Under the pieces are notes generated by a model. The model saw only the letters and a program-made list of their open reading frames with translations, searched no databases and had not been told where the DNA came from. A stretch of 33,637 nucleotides of DNA from Fomitopsis serialis (lineage: Eukaryota > Basidiomycota > Agaricomycetes > Polyporales > Fomitopsidaceae), in NCBI RefSeq assembly GCF_022376445.1, contig NW_025955381.1, positions 1 through 33,637 of the forward strand, in the 5' to 3' direction. Shown one piece after another: positions 1 through 9,203 of the stretch (its first letter is position 1; every line of letters starts with the position of its first letter). Made by a program: the position numbers and the translations under genes.

Positions 1-1091
1 AAGGCGGGAAGTGGAGCTGGACGTTGTGGTCGATTTCCGCCACTGTTGTGGAAGGGGTACACGGGATGATGCACTGTCGTGCATCCGACGAGAAGGGGAA
101 CGTGCAACAAAAGTCGTGTCCGTGGAATATGCGAGGCGTGGCATATTGTCCGTGGGGCGTTAAGGAGTTCTAAGCTGCAGAGTAGGGCTGTGGAATTTGT
201 TTAATATGATGATGCCGATTTTGACCTGCTGAGATGTCCAGACCTTCAGGACCGACAGTCGAATGGTACACTGCTGCGCCGCGCTTGATTGTACATGGAA
301 TGTTGTGACTTTCTGATAGGTCTACCTTCCCTTTCGTCGAAATATCAATCACCGTTCGCAGATCGCCAACCAAAGTGAGTATGTGCGTGCGCAATCGCCA
401 ATACGAAGCCGGACTTGAGTCCACTTTTAAGGCGAGCCGCTTCACACCATTGACGGTCCTCGACGGTGAGTGATATCTCAGCATGCGGGAGCATAAGACT
501 CATCGACTAGTATGTAGCATAACTGACTACACTATCGCGCCCAACCTGTGCTGCGCTAGTTCCATTGGCTGCGTCCCCAACTCCGGCTGCCCCCTTCAAG
601 TTCCCTGTTGTGAACAATACCTATGCTATCCTCGGCTTCATTGACCCGACCACTTGCTGCGCTGCGGTGGAGGGTTCGAGCCATGTGACGGGAGTGTTGC
701 GTCGTCAAGGAATTAGGGTATTATCTGCGAGCCCATGGTCGCTTGAGTGATCGGGCGAGCGCGACGCTCAAGCGCTCACCATTGGCTGACTTGGACAGAG
801 TTGCAGGCGTGAAAACCCGCACAATAAATGATGTGGGCCTCACCGAGCCTGGCACGTACTAGACGCTCCCGAGCAGACTGCCAATCAATCACAGCGAGCC
901 GTTGTTTAAGTGGTAATCACAAGAGGAGAGACGGCTTGTATGAGGGCATAATTCGTTCTATACTGAGGCAGGTAGGCGAGGCGAACTCGTCAAAGTTGTA
1001 GTAGGGCAAGAAAAGAAAAGGGGGAGACGGTCATGGATGACCACTGTTAGTGTACGTAACTCGTTACTCGTCAGACAGCCTAGCAACTCTT
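1..1091. other. no confident gene (left edge)
   Basis: No recognisable coding domain is seen. The longest ATG frame is a 104-codon minus-strand ORF at 170-484. It matches no family I know and shows no clear splice partners. A short plus-strand ORF at 565-750 is also unconvincing. The stretch lies downstream of the broken NLR gene, so part of it is probably that gene's old 3' UTR and intergenic DNA. Confidence 0.4.
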
Positions 1092-2960
1092 CTAACCCTG
1101 CCATAGGAAGGGTTCGACTGCAAACAGAAAATAAGCGTCATATCAGTCAAGCAAGCAGACCTGAATGTGTACTTACTGAGACAGTCCACATCACGATCAA
1201 ACTTCTCCAGCGGTACAATAAACTGACCAGCCTCCTTGTCTCGCTTCAATTCCGAAGCGTTATCCGCGTCGATCCAATCTCCTAGGTGTTCAACAGTGTG
1301 CAAGGTGCAACCAACGGGGGTTACTAGGTCTATTGCTAGCGGTACAAACCTTTTCTCTCTGATGATGGGTCCACCTACGATGATCTGTGCGAGCGAATCG
1401 TTGTCGCCGGGGGGAAGAAGAAGACGTCGCGATACCTGGCACTTGCTGGCAACAGTATCGTCTCCTTAGGCCGCTGAACCATCGTGTTCTCTGGGGATTC
1501 CTGTTGGCCGAAGAGAGGGATTCGATAGACCAGGAGTGTCATGCCACTCCAGGTCACGTAGAGATGAGTGCTAGTCCATGTAAGGGTGCAAGGGAGTGTA
1601 GGGGAAAGCTCTCCACGGCCGGAAACACCTATGTCGACCTGCTGAGAGGTATACACCAATCTAGGTAGACTTCGCGTAGGCTTTTGTGCGGAAAGCCGGT
1701 ACGAATACACAACCAGCTTGACATCAGACTCGGAAGACGAGGGGTGCCCATCTTCGGGTGCCGCAGGACTGCCTTCAAAGGCGGCAATGTGGAGATAACG
1801 ACCATCGTCCGTGAAGCGACATTTCATAGTGAGGACATCAGACGCTGAATTATACATATGAGTGATGGCTTGTAGAGAGATCCAGGTAGTCCACTCACCC
1901 GCTTTCGATGTGGCACCAATTTCACGGATAAAACAGGAGCCGTAGTCGTAGTCAACGAACAGAACCTCCCGTCCTCCCAAAGGCCATACTACCAATGGCT
2001 GAGTGGGGTGAAGAGCTGGAGGAGAATCAGACAGCGATGTCGAGGTGGGTCTAGAGAACTGGTAGAGTCTGCCCTCAGGCTCAGGCGCGAAGATGCGCAT
2101 TCGAGCCCGCTGGTGTCGCACAGGGCCGTCGACGTTTTTCGTCCTGCCACGGCCGTGCCCTCGGCGTTCGTAGAGATCCTCTCCTGCATATCGACGGATT
2201 TGACCGAAGGCGAATACAGATGAACTGATACCCGAGTCGTCGCTGTCAGCATACTCGCCTTCATCTGCATCTTCCATGCATTGATCATCCGCATCGTCAT
2301 CATAAATATCTTCCTCAGCCACCTGCATCCTCAGTTCACTGATAGGGTCGTCATGCTCGTAGTCAGAGCACTCTGGATCACTGTTTCCTTGCTCGTCTGG
2401 AGAGGTCGCATATCCCGAGTTCGATTCGTCTTCAGGTCTAGAACCTGCAGAAGAGGTGTCGCTCCAAGACTGGTACCCACCATCCTCGAAGTCACCAGAA
2501 GACAGTCAGAGGTCATACCGTCCTCAGTGTCCGAGTCAGCCCACTCCTCGTCGCTGTCACTGGTCCCATGGACTAAATTCGAGCCTCGGCTCTCCGCTCT
2601 GTACGAAGAATGCCCGGCCTTGACCACAGGATCAATCCGTCGGCTGGCAACGATAACCACATCACTGCGTCCCGCGATCTCCTCGATGTATTCTCTCTTC
2701 TTCGGCGCGTCCGTCCCGTCAAAGACCTGGTACTTGCCAGTGTCATCGACGACGTACAGCTGTACGCCGATGCGAAGGCATTGGCCGTTGTTACTGAAGG
2801 AAGCAAGCGGTGCGCCACCCTGACCTTCGCAGATACTATACGACTTCGAGCCGCTCGGTGTGCAGGCCGCATAGTATGCCGCATTGCAATGTTCACCGTC
2901 GACCAACAAGATTTGAGATCTCTTCATGGTTGGCAACTTGTCTGTAGCATAGCTCCATGT
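1092..2960 (-). pseudogene. NLR C-terminal part (acidic, repeat-like), 3' of the copia insertion
   Basis: This is the 3' end of the broken NLR. It runs from the copia TSD (2956-2960) through TWSYATDKLP, then blocks such as LYVVDDTGKYQVFDG, two acidic stretches, and beta-rich blocks (LYVTWSGMTLLVYRIPLF) reminiscent of a degenerate propeller. The last intron is 1118-1176 (GTAAGTAC...TTTGCAG) and the frame ends IEPFLWQG-stop at 1092. Two frame changes occur without usable introns. One lies around 2495-2505 (frame of DTEDGMTSDC to frame of SGDFEDGG). The other is in the run of six G at 1409-1414 (FFFPP to GDNDS). Each is explained by loss of one base. Taken alone this could be mistaken for a separate hypothetical gene; continuity with 7821-7857 argues against that. 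Confidence 0.7.
2956..2960. repeat. copia target-site duplication, left
   Basis: CATGT here matches 7816-7820 on the other side of the element. Confidence 0.85.
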
Positions 2961-3021
2961 TGTTAAGGTTACAAAGTCTCAGTCGCGTCCTCGTGGTACT
3001 CGACTCGATTGCTACACTACC
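2961..3021 (-). repeat. partial, internally deleted LTR copy
   Basis: The first 19 bases match LTR positions 1-19 (plus-strand reading). They are followed directly by positions 76-101, then by 16 bases that no longer align cleanly. The fragment sits directly next to the TSD base 2960, so it belongs to the inserted molecule and not to an older solo LTR. Confidence 0.75.
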
Positions 3022-3216
3022 TGTTAAGGTTACAAAGTCTAGGAATACAGTATCAGTGCCCAGCATCCGAGAATAAAACTACAAACAGGCTTACCTCAGT
3101 CGCGTCCTCGTGGTACTCGACTGAGGTAGCTCTACTCTACGCGCATCCGTTGAGTCCGTTCGTTCGTCACGTGTCCGTGTCATCACAAGCGCCCGCGTCT
3201 CGGTCCCACCTCAACA
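3022..3216 (-). repeat. copia 3' LTR
   Basis: This is the 195-bp LTR downstream of pol in element orientation, with TG...CA termini. The pol stop codon (TGA at 3211-3213) lies inside its first bases. Confidence 0.92.
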
Positions 3217-6087
3217 CTCCCCCGGGGCCGCGACGCGCATGTAAAGTAAGTGTTTAAGTAGCGTAGGTAAAGAAAGTGCTTTCGTGAAAATGTCTGCAGG
3301 ATTGTCCGCACCAGGAATATGAATAATCTTCAGCTGCTTACCCCGAATCGCCTCTCGCAGCCAATGGTACCGGATGTGCAAGTGCCGTACCCGCGAGAAG
3401 TTCGTCGAACGAGTCGCCAGGCTTTCTCCCCCAGCGCTGTCCATTCGAATCACCACAGGACGCTGGATCGGCACGTAGATCTCGTCCATGAAGTTCGCGA
3501 TCCAGACTCCCGTCTGCCCTGCGTGAACGGCAGCGATGTATTCGGCCTCGGTGGTCGACAGCGTCACCACTGCTTGCCTCCGCGAGCTCCATGAGACTGG
3601 TCCGCCCGCCATCATGACGACGTGTCCGTGCGTCGACCGTCCCGTGTCGGCGCAGTCGCCCTGGGACGCGTCCGAGTAGATTGTGGGTTGGAGACCTGCT
3701 GAGTGGTTGCCGTCGTAGGTTATCCCATAGTCTAGGGTCCCTCTGATATAGCGAAGAACACGTTTGAGTGCGCGCCAGTGCTCGTACGACGGGTTCGCCA
3801 TGAAGCGGCTAAGGAGTTGGACCGGGTAGGATAGATCAGGGCGAGTCGCGACGGCGAGGTACATAACGGCTCCAAGCGCTTCGCGGTAGGGGATCTTCTC
3901 CATTTCCTCGCGCTGCTCAGCGGTCGCCGGCTCAGCTTCCTTCGACAGCTTGCACCCGGGCTCGAGTGGTGCCTTGACCGGGTTTGAGTTCTTCATCCCG
4001 AACCGGTCAAGCACGCGTTCCGCGTACGCACACTGGGAAAGACGCATCGTCTTTTGCGCCCGGTCTCGCTCGATCAGAACACCTAGCATGTACTTCAGCT
4101 CACCTCCCCCGCTGAGCCGGTACCGCACAGCGAGCTCGGACCGCACGGTTGCTAGCCCTTCCTCCGAATCCGCCGCCTCCCCGATGTCGTCCGTGTACGT
4201 TGCGGTAATAGCCAGACCGTCTCCGTCGAACCTCGCCCGTACGCACTCATCCGATCGCGATCGCGAGAAGCCCAGGTCCTGGTACGTCTCGTCAAGGTGC
4301 TTCCACCAGTCGTTTCCCGCCTGCATGCACCCGTACAAGCCACGTACCATCCTGCAGACGTGAGTCGGAAACTCCGCCGAGACGTACCCAGCCGGTTGTT
4401 CCATGTAGATAGTCTCTTCCGGGGATGCATTGAGGTATGCTTTCTCGACGTCATCCTGCGCCATCTCCATGTCGCGTACAACCGCCGTCGCACATACCAG
4501 TCGTAGAGATTCGAACCGCACGACAGAGGCGTGGGTCTCGAAGTAGTCGACGCCGGGTATCTGCTGAAATCCTTTCGCCACGAGCCGTGCCTTCGGTTTC
4601 CACTTCCCGTTGGACTCCTCGTCGCCGTTGAACTTCCGTGCGTATACCCATTTGTTTCCTATTACGTTCATGTCTGGTGTGCGTGGTACGAGCTCCCATG
4701 CGTTGATTTTCTTCAGGCCATTGATCTCGCTGTCCATCGAGGGTGTCCAAATCTCCGATTGACGGCATGCCTCTTTGTAGGTCTCCGGTGTCTTGCCCCC
4801 GCGGTACCACCGGACGTCCCCGTCACTGCCTGCAGACGTCGCCTCCGTGAACATGGCCAAGTAGGCGCCCTCCGGGCTCGGATTACGCGGGGCAACCCCA
4901 TCGTCGTCGACGGCCCACGCTTCTCCCTTGTCGCGCGCCGCCTGTTCACGCTCGTCGGACTCGTGTGACTCACGTAGTTTCTGGCTCGGTGCCGTGGCTC
5001 TCGTCGATCTGCGCGGTGCTACTGCCTCCCTCGGCGCTTCGATAGGTTCATCCACCTCTGCTGGCCTCGCCTCTCCCGCAACTTCCGGCTCCATGCGCTC
5101 CGGCTGACCGTCGGGTTCCTCTACGACGTGTCCCAGTTCCTGCTCCTGCTCCACTTCCTCGACATGCACAACGGTCGGTGTGTCCTGGATCAGAGTTCGG
5201 TGCCCGGGTCCTTCCTCAAATATAACATTGCGGCTCCGGATCATACGACCAGTCGCTGGGTCCCACAGCCTGTAGTTCGCATTCTCGGTGTACCCGACGA
5301 GGATACACCGGATTGACTTTGGGTCTAGTTTTGTACGCGTCTCGTCGGGGACCTTCGCCCATGCCACTGATCCAAAAGCTCGCAGGTGAGCGACGTCCGG
5401 CACGCGTCCGAACCACGCTTCGTAAGGCGTACGACCTCCTTGGCGTGCAGAAGCCGTCAGGTTCTTTACGTACGTCGCCGTCTTGTACGCCTCCGCCCAC
5501 AGTCTAACTGGCAACCCTGCATCGAAGAGCATGGACCTGGCATGATCGCCCAAGGTTCGATGCCCGCGCTCTGCTATACCGTCCTGCTGGGGCGTGTACG
5601 GTGTCGTTGTCTCGTGGATAATCCCGTGCTTCCGAGTGAAAGCGGCCCACAGTGCGTTGTCAAATTCGTGCCCGTTGTCGGTACGTATGCGTAAGATTTT
5701 CTTGCCCGTCTGCAACTCGGCCATCGACTTGAAGCTGCTGAAAGACTCGAGAGTCTCGCTAGCTTCCTTAGTTTTCAGGATGTCAAGCGCTTCGAAGGAT
5801 GATTTTCCGTCGTGGAGGGTCATGCTGTGGTATGCTCCGCCCAATGATGGCTCCCGTGCACGTCCCGTCAAGTCGATGTAGATTCGCTCACACACCTCCT
5901 TTTCGACGCTCGACGACGTAAAGGGCTTGCGAGGATGCTTCCCTTTGATGCAGTCCTCGCACTTCCCGAGCGGCATCCCTCCGACTACTTCCATGCCTGT
6001 GACTGCGCCGGATCTCGCCATTTCCATCACAGTACGCTCGCTGGCATGTCCGAAACGGCGATGCCAAGTGTGTAGGCAGTCAACTTT
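3211..6087 (-). CDS. copia pol ORF (integrase, reverse transcriptase, RNase H)
   Basis: This frame is -1 relative to gag-pro and continues directly from it (SGK to VDCLHTWHRR). In order it shows the GAG-pre-integrase/HHCC region (WHRRFGH...CEDC), the integrase DDE residues in DLTG, RTDNG and IAERG (D-64-D-35-E spacing), a reverse transcriptase with QDDVEKAYLN and the YTDD box (copia usually has YVDD), and RNase H with YSDAS and TEAEYIA. There are no internal stops. The frame stays open upstream to 6240, but only sequence from about 6087 matches pol. The stop lies in the 3' LTR. Apart from the frame offset to gag-pro, the element looks coding-competent. Confidence 0.9.
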   Translation of the reverse strand, partial: KVDCLHTWHRRFGHASERTVMEMARSGAVTGMEVVGGMPLGKCEDCIKGKHPRKPFTSSSVEKEVCERIYIDLTGRAREPSLGGAYHSMTLHDGKSSFEALDILKTKEASETLESFSSFKSMAELQTGKKILRIRTDNGHEFDNALWAAFTRKHGIIHETTTPYTPQQDGIAERGHRTLGDHARSMLFDAGLPVRLWAEAYKTATYVKNLTASARQGGRTPYEAWFGRVPDVAHLRAFGSVAWAKVPDETRTKLDPKSIRCILVGYTENANYRLWDPATGRMIRSRNVIFEEGPGHRTLIQDTPTVVHVEEVEQEQELGHVVEEPDGQPERMEPEVAGEARPAEVDEPIEAPREAVAPRRSTRATAPSQKLRESHESDEREQAARDKGEAWAVDDDGVAPRNPSPEGAYLAMFTEATSAGSDGDVRWYRGGKTPETYKEACRQSEIWTPSMDSEINGLKKINAWELVPRTPDMNVIGNKWVYARKFNGDEESNGKWKPKARLVAKGFQQIPGVDYFETHASVVRFESLRLVCATAVVRDMEMAQDDVEKAYLNASPEETIYMEQPAGYVSAEFPTHVCRMVRGLYGCMQAGNDWWKHLDETYQDLGFSRSRSDECVRARFDGDGLAITATYTDDIGEAADSEEGLATVRSELAVRYRLSGGGELKYMLGVLIERDRAQKTMRLSQCAYAERVLDRFGMKNSNPVKAPLEPGCKLSKEAEPATAEQREEMEKIPYREALGAVMYLAVATRPDLSYPVQLLSRFMANPSYEHWRALKRVLRYIRGTLDYGITYDGNHSAGLQPTIYSDASQGDCADTGRSTHGHVVMMAGGPVSWSSRRQAVVTLSTTEAEYIAAVHAGQTGVWIANFMDEIYVPIQRPVVIRMDSAGGESLATRSTNFSRVRHLHIRYHWLREAIRGKQLKIIHIPGADNPADIFTKALSLPTLLKHLLYMRVAAPGEC
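3217..3223 (-). other. copia polypurine tract
   Basis: GGGGGAG on the minus strand lies immediately before the 3' LTR, the expected place for plus-strand priming. Confidence 0.7.
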
Positions 6088-7475
6088 CCCGAAGTTGCCG
6101 CGTTCGGGATCGACTGTACGTTGACTCGAGACAGCACGACTTCGTATAGGTTGCCCGCGGGCATCTTCCCGACAAGGATAGGGTTTCCTCCGCCTTGGCC
6201 TATGATTCGCATCTCCCCTCCCTTGATCGCAATGTTGCACCCACTACCGTCGATCCGCGATATGGATATCAGGTTCGCCGCGAGCTCTGGTACATGGAGG
6301 GCGTTGCGAAAGGTGACTACCGACTTCTGACCTCCGATCGTCATCTCGGCGTGGACGCACCCGACACCGATGATAGTGAAGTTGGTGCCTCGTTTCGCGC
6401 TGCTTCCGGCGTGTGGGGTTAAAGGGAGGTACTCAGAAAAGTCTGCGTGGTTCGTGAAGTAATGATGGCTCGCGCCCGAGTCCAGGTAGGCACGTATCGT
6501 CCCGTCCGCTGGTTCATCCTGGATGAGGACTGCGCTGGCCATGAACACGTTGTAGTTGAGGGCCGCGGTAGGAGTCGCGAAGGATGAGGAAGGGATAGTG
6601 GTCGCCGGAGTACTGACGATCTGTGCGCTCGCCATGGGATGCGCTAGGTCGGCCGGCGAGCCCTTCTTCGGTCTCGGCTGCGACTTCCAAGTCGACGGTT
6701 GTTGGCCTGCCATCCCTCCGCCCTCGCAATAACACCTCTCCTTCGAATGACCCTTCCACAGGCACCAGTCGCAAATCATTGCCGCCTTCGCGGCCGTCAT
6801 GAACGCTGACGTATGCTGCTCGACCGGCGCTGCCATCTGCGTGACTCCGAGTGGATTTTGGGGTTGACCGGTTCGTAGCATTTCGTTGTCGTGGACGGCG
6901 AGGATTGTCAGGATGACGTCTTCTGGATCGGATTTCGTAAGAAGGCTGGCCGTGATATGGTTGTATACATCGCCCATGGATTGGCATATGATGATCGCGA
7001 AGCGGTGGTCGGTGAGAGGTGATGCCATCTCGTTACACGCCTTGCGACGACGGCGTAGTTCCTCGAAGTGGGCATGGATGTCTGAGCCAGGGACGTACTT
7101 GCACTTCTTCAAATACTCCTCGGCGTTCATGACCGCCAGCTCGCTTCGCCTCTCCTTTATCGCCAGTAGAGCCGTCCAGAACTCGTACGCTGTAAGACCG
7201 AAGGGTTCAACACCGCAGATTGATAGATCCATGTTTAGCGTGCATGTTGCCTTCGCGTGCAAGTCATTCTTGTTCCATTTGGCAAGCTCGGTCTCTTCGG
7301 CTGGGGTGGGCGTGGCGCCGGCGGGCTTAGGCGCGGTCGTCTTTCCGAGCAAGTGGCCTAGCTTTCCCTGGAGTTCGACGATTGTGAGGATTTTGCTCTT
7401 CCACTGCACCCAGTTGGTGCGAGTCAGGTGGAAGTTCTCAGGGAGTATGATCACTTTGTCCTTGTCGTCCGACAT
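6027..7475 (-). CDS. copia gag-protease ORF
   Basis: The ORF has 482 codons and starts with an ATG 145 nt inside the 5' LTR. Residues about 1-230 are a UBN2/gag-like capsid region (NWVQWKSKIL, YLKKCKYVPG...HFEELRRRR). A CCHC zinc knuckle lies at residues 235-248 (CDWC, H, C in CX2CX4HX4C spacing). The aspartic protease motif DSGASHH is at residues 332-338. The ORF continues into the GAG-pre-integrase region and then runs out of frame shortly after 6084. The pol frame carries on from the heptamer G GGA AAG at 6084-6090. It encodes capsid/nucleocapsid and protease for the virus-like particle. Confidence 0.88.
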   Translation of the reverse strand: MSDDKDKVIILPENFHLTRTNWVQWKSKILTIVELQGKLGHLLGKTTAPKPAGATPTPAEETELAKWNKNDLHAKATCTLNMDLSICGVEPFGLTAYEFWTALLAIKERRSELAVMNAEEYLKKCKYVPGSDIHAHFEELRRRRKACNEMASPLTDHRFAIIICQSMGDVYNHITASLLTKSDPEDVILTILAVHDNEMLRTGQPQNPLGVTQMAAPVEQHTSAFMTAAKAAMICDWCLWKGHSKERCYCEGGGMAGQQPSTWKSQPRPKKGSPADLAHPMASAQIVSTPATTIPSSSFATPTAALNYNVFMASAVLIQDEPADGTIRAYLDSGASHHYFTNHADFSEYLPLTPHAGSSAKRGTNFTIIGVGCVHAEMTIGGQKSVVTFRNALHVPELAANLISISRIDGSGCNIAIKGGEMRIIGQGGGNPILVGKMPAGNLYEVVLSRVNVQSIPNAATSGKLTAYTLGIAVSDMPASVL

Positions 7476-7604
7476 CGTGGGTATATGCGTTTTCGGTGAC
7501 TATATGCGTGTGAGAACGGTGGTTTTGCCGTGGAATCGTCGAAAACGGGTGGTTGTGCCCTTAAAGTGTCGTCGGTTTGTACGAGGAAGCGGTCAGAAAA
7601 ACGA

Positions 7605-7620
7605 GACGGGGCTCATAACC
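7605..7620 (-). other. copia primer binding site (initiator tRNA-Met half)
   Basis: Directly after the 5' LTR the minus strand reads GGTTATGAGCCCCGTC. Its complement contains CTCATAACC, the anticodon-loop sequence of initiator tRNA-Met. Drosophila copia is known to use this internal site, primed by a tRNA half, and not the usual 3' acceptor end. Confidence 0.7.
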
Positions 7621-7815
7621 TGTTAAGGTTACAAAGTCTAGGAATACAGTATCAGTGCCCAGCATCCGAGAATAAAACTACAAACAGGCTTACCTCAGTC
7701 GCGTCCTCGTGGTACTCGACTGAGGTAGCTCTACTCTACGCGCGTCCGTTGAGTCCGTTCGTTCGTCACGTGTCCGTGTCATCACAAGCGCCCGCGTCTC
7801 GGTCCCACCTCAACA
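7621..7815 (-). repeat. copia 5' LTR
   Basis: This 195-bp LTR lies upstream of gag in element orientation. It is identical to the copy at 3022-3216 except for one base (cgcgcgtcc here, cgcgcatcc there). It contains a perfect 8-bp inverted repeat, CTCAGTCG/CGACTGAG, spaced by 15 nt. Confidence 0.92.
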
Positions 7816-7820
7816 CATGT
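7816..7820. repeat. copia target-site duplication, right
   Basis: CATGT directly follows the right LTR and matches 2956-2960. Confidence 0.85.
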
Positions 7821-8086
7821 CTCGAGTTTGAAGCTGAGTTGACCGTCCAATGCCGATCTGTATATAGCACAAGATGTATGAGCAACGGACTAGCACTGTT
7901 GGGCGACAGAGGAGAATCCGTACACGAGCCGCAGAGTCCGCACGCTGTCGAGAGTAGCAAAGGCGGTCTGGAAGTCCGATTCAGAGTGGTCTTGTGGACA
8001 TTCCTCACTTCCTGTCTCCTCGAACCGGAAGCAACGGTAGCGGCTCTCCATCACGGATAAGAAGTTTTGAGAACTAAGACACCCCC

Positions 8087-8271
8087 TGTTGGAACACGAG
8101 GTCAGGGACGAGCTCGCAAGCTCGGCCGCGATAGTACCTGGCCGAAAATGGATAAGGGAAGGGTATATATACAGGGGTTTTCGATGTACATACCTCACGC
8201 GATTGCCCTTCGGGCATCGTCCGCGCCCGGGACACTCGTGCCCGTTGACCGTCGTTCCGCTTGTTCTCACA
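8087..8271 (+). repeat. left LTR of non-autonomous element
   Basis: This 185-bp copy differs from the right copy at a few bases, for example GGCCGAAAA against GGCCAAAAA, ACTCGTGCCC against ACTCGCGCCC, and CGTTGACC against CGTCGACC. Confidence 0.85.
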
Positions 8272-8656
8272 CAATCGCGTCAGCCCACCTGGGGGTTTAC
8301 TACCAGAAGGCTCTGGGGGCAGCTGAAAGCCCGCCACTCGCTGCGTTGCCGTACCTCGCGCGCATGCTGTCACTCGCTGATACTCTGCTGGCCGTCGCTA
8401 TGCCGCAGACTCCCGCCGTCGCCGTCGACCCACCTGCCTAGACGAGGCTGAAGCCGTCTACCCGCTGTTGAACGCCACACGCGCGCCACCGCCGCCGCAC
8501 GTCGTACGATCGACCTGTCGAACCGAACCGCCCGGGACAGGGCCGAAGCTGTCCATCGCCGAACCGTTGTCTTGCCCACCGCTGAGGGCACCATCGTCGA
8601 ACCGCCGAACCATCGAACCGCCCGCCGCCGAGGGCACCGCTGTCGCACCGTCGACC

Positions 8657-8719
8657 CGCCCGCCGAGGGCATGACCGAACCGCCCGCCGAGGGCATGACC
8701 GAACCGCCCGCCGAGGGCA
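8657..8719 (+). repeat. 24-bp tandem repeat inside the non-autonomous element
   Basis: Two full 24-bp units (8657-8680, 8681-8704) and a partial third share the core CCGCCGAGGGCATGACCGAA. Looser CGAACCGCC/GAGGGCACC variants extend upstream to about 8580. Confidence 0.75.
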
Positions 8720-9009
8720 CCGCCGAACTGTCCGTCGAGGACACCGCCGATCGAATTGTTGTCGCTGGAGATGTTGTGAAGTTGCCGGATTTGGACGAGG
8801 ATCGCGCCGCTGTACGTTGTCGCCTTACCTTCGCACCTAAGGGTCGCCCGTCGGAGCTCGCATGAGCATGGACTATCGGCCGGATGTCGGAGTGTTGGAA
8901 TGGGTGCCGGAGCTGGATGACTGCGCCGAGAGGATGAAGACTTGAGCTTGGGGGAGTGCCGGATGTTGAACTGTGGGGAGTGCACACAACGCGCTCGCTT
9001 GCTTCGCTC

Positions 9010-9018
9010 GGGGGAGTG
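9010..9018 (+). other. polypurine tract of the non-autonomous element
   Basis: GGGGGAGTG directly abuts the right LTR. It resembles the copia tract GGGGGAG at 3217-3223. Confidence 0.55.
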
Positions 9019-9203
9019 TGTTGGAACACGAGGTCAGGGACGAGCTCGCAAGCTCGGCCGCGATAGTACCTGGCCAAAAATGGATAAGGGAAGGGTATAT
9101 ATACAGGGGTTTTCGATGTACATACCTCACGCGATTGCCCTTCGGGCATCGTCCGCGCCCGGGACACTCGCGCCCGTCGACCGTCGTTCCGCTTGTTCTC
9201 ACA
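9019..9203 (+). repeat. right LTR of non-autonomous element
   Basis: This 185-bp copy is followed by the target duplication CCCCC. The NLR reading frame stays open through it in antisense. Confidence 0.85.

Larger units (their letters stand above)
2961..7815 (-). mobile_element. Ty1/copia LTR retrotransposon, full length
   Basis: A complete element is present on the minus strand, with 195-bp LTRs at 3022-3216 and 7621-7815 (TG...CA ends, one mismatch), a PBS, a gag-protease ORF, an integrase-RT-RNase H ORF and a purine tract. The order integrase before reverse transcriptase identifies Ty1/copia (Pseudoviridae-like). The target duplication CATGT occurs at 2956-2960 and 7816-7820. Unusually, a 61-bp partial LTR (2961-3021) lies between the left TSD and the full left LTR. 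LTR identity of about 99.5% points to a recent insertion. The target is an exon of the NLR gene. Confidence 0.92.
8087..9203 (+). mobile_element. non-autonomous LTR element (TRIM/LARD-like)
   Basis: Two nearly identical 185-bp direct repeats (8087-8271, 9019-9203) with TG...CA ends enclose 747 bp without any recognisable gag or pol. A 5-bp target duplication, CCCCC, flanks it (8082-8086, 9204-9208). The purine tract GGGGGAGTG immediately before the right repeat sets plus orientation. The LTR contains a TATATATA box and is rich in short inverted repeats (GAGCTCGC/AAGCTCG). I found no convincing tRNA primer site after the left LTR. At 1.1 kb it is longer than classical TRIMs and must be mobilised in trans. 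It is inserted in an exon of the NLR gene. Confidence 0.85.

Noticed and set aside
1064..2936. A separate hypothetical gene at the left end.
   Set aside because: Removing the copia element joins it in frame to the exon at 7821-7857 of the NLR, so it is the NLR 3' end.
8089..8451. Plus-strand ORFs inside the 8.1-9.2 kb element as genes.
   Set aside because: They start within the LTR, their composition follows the repeats, and no domain is recognisable.
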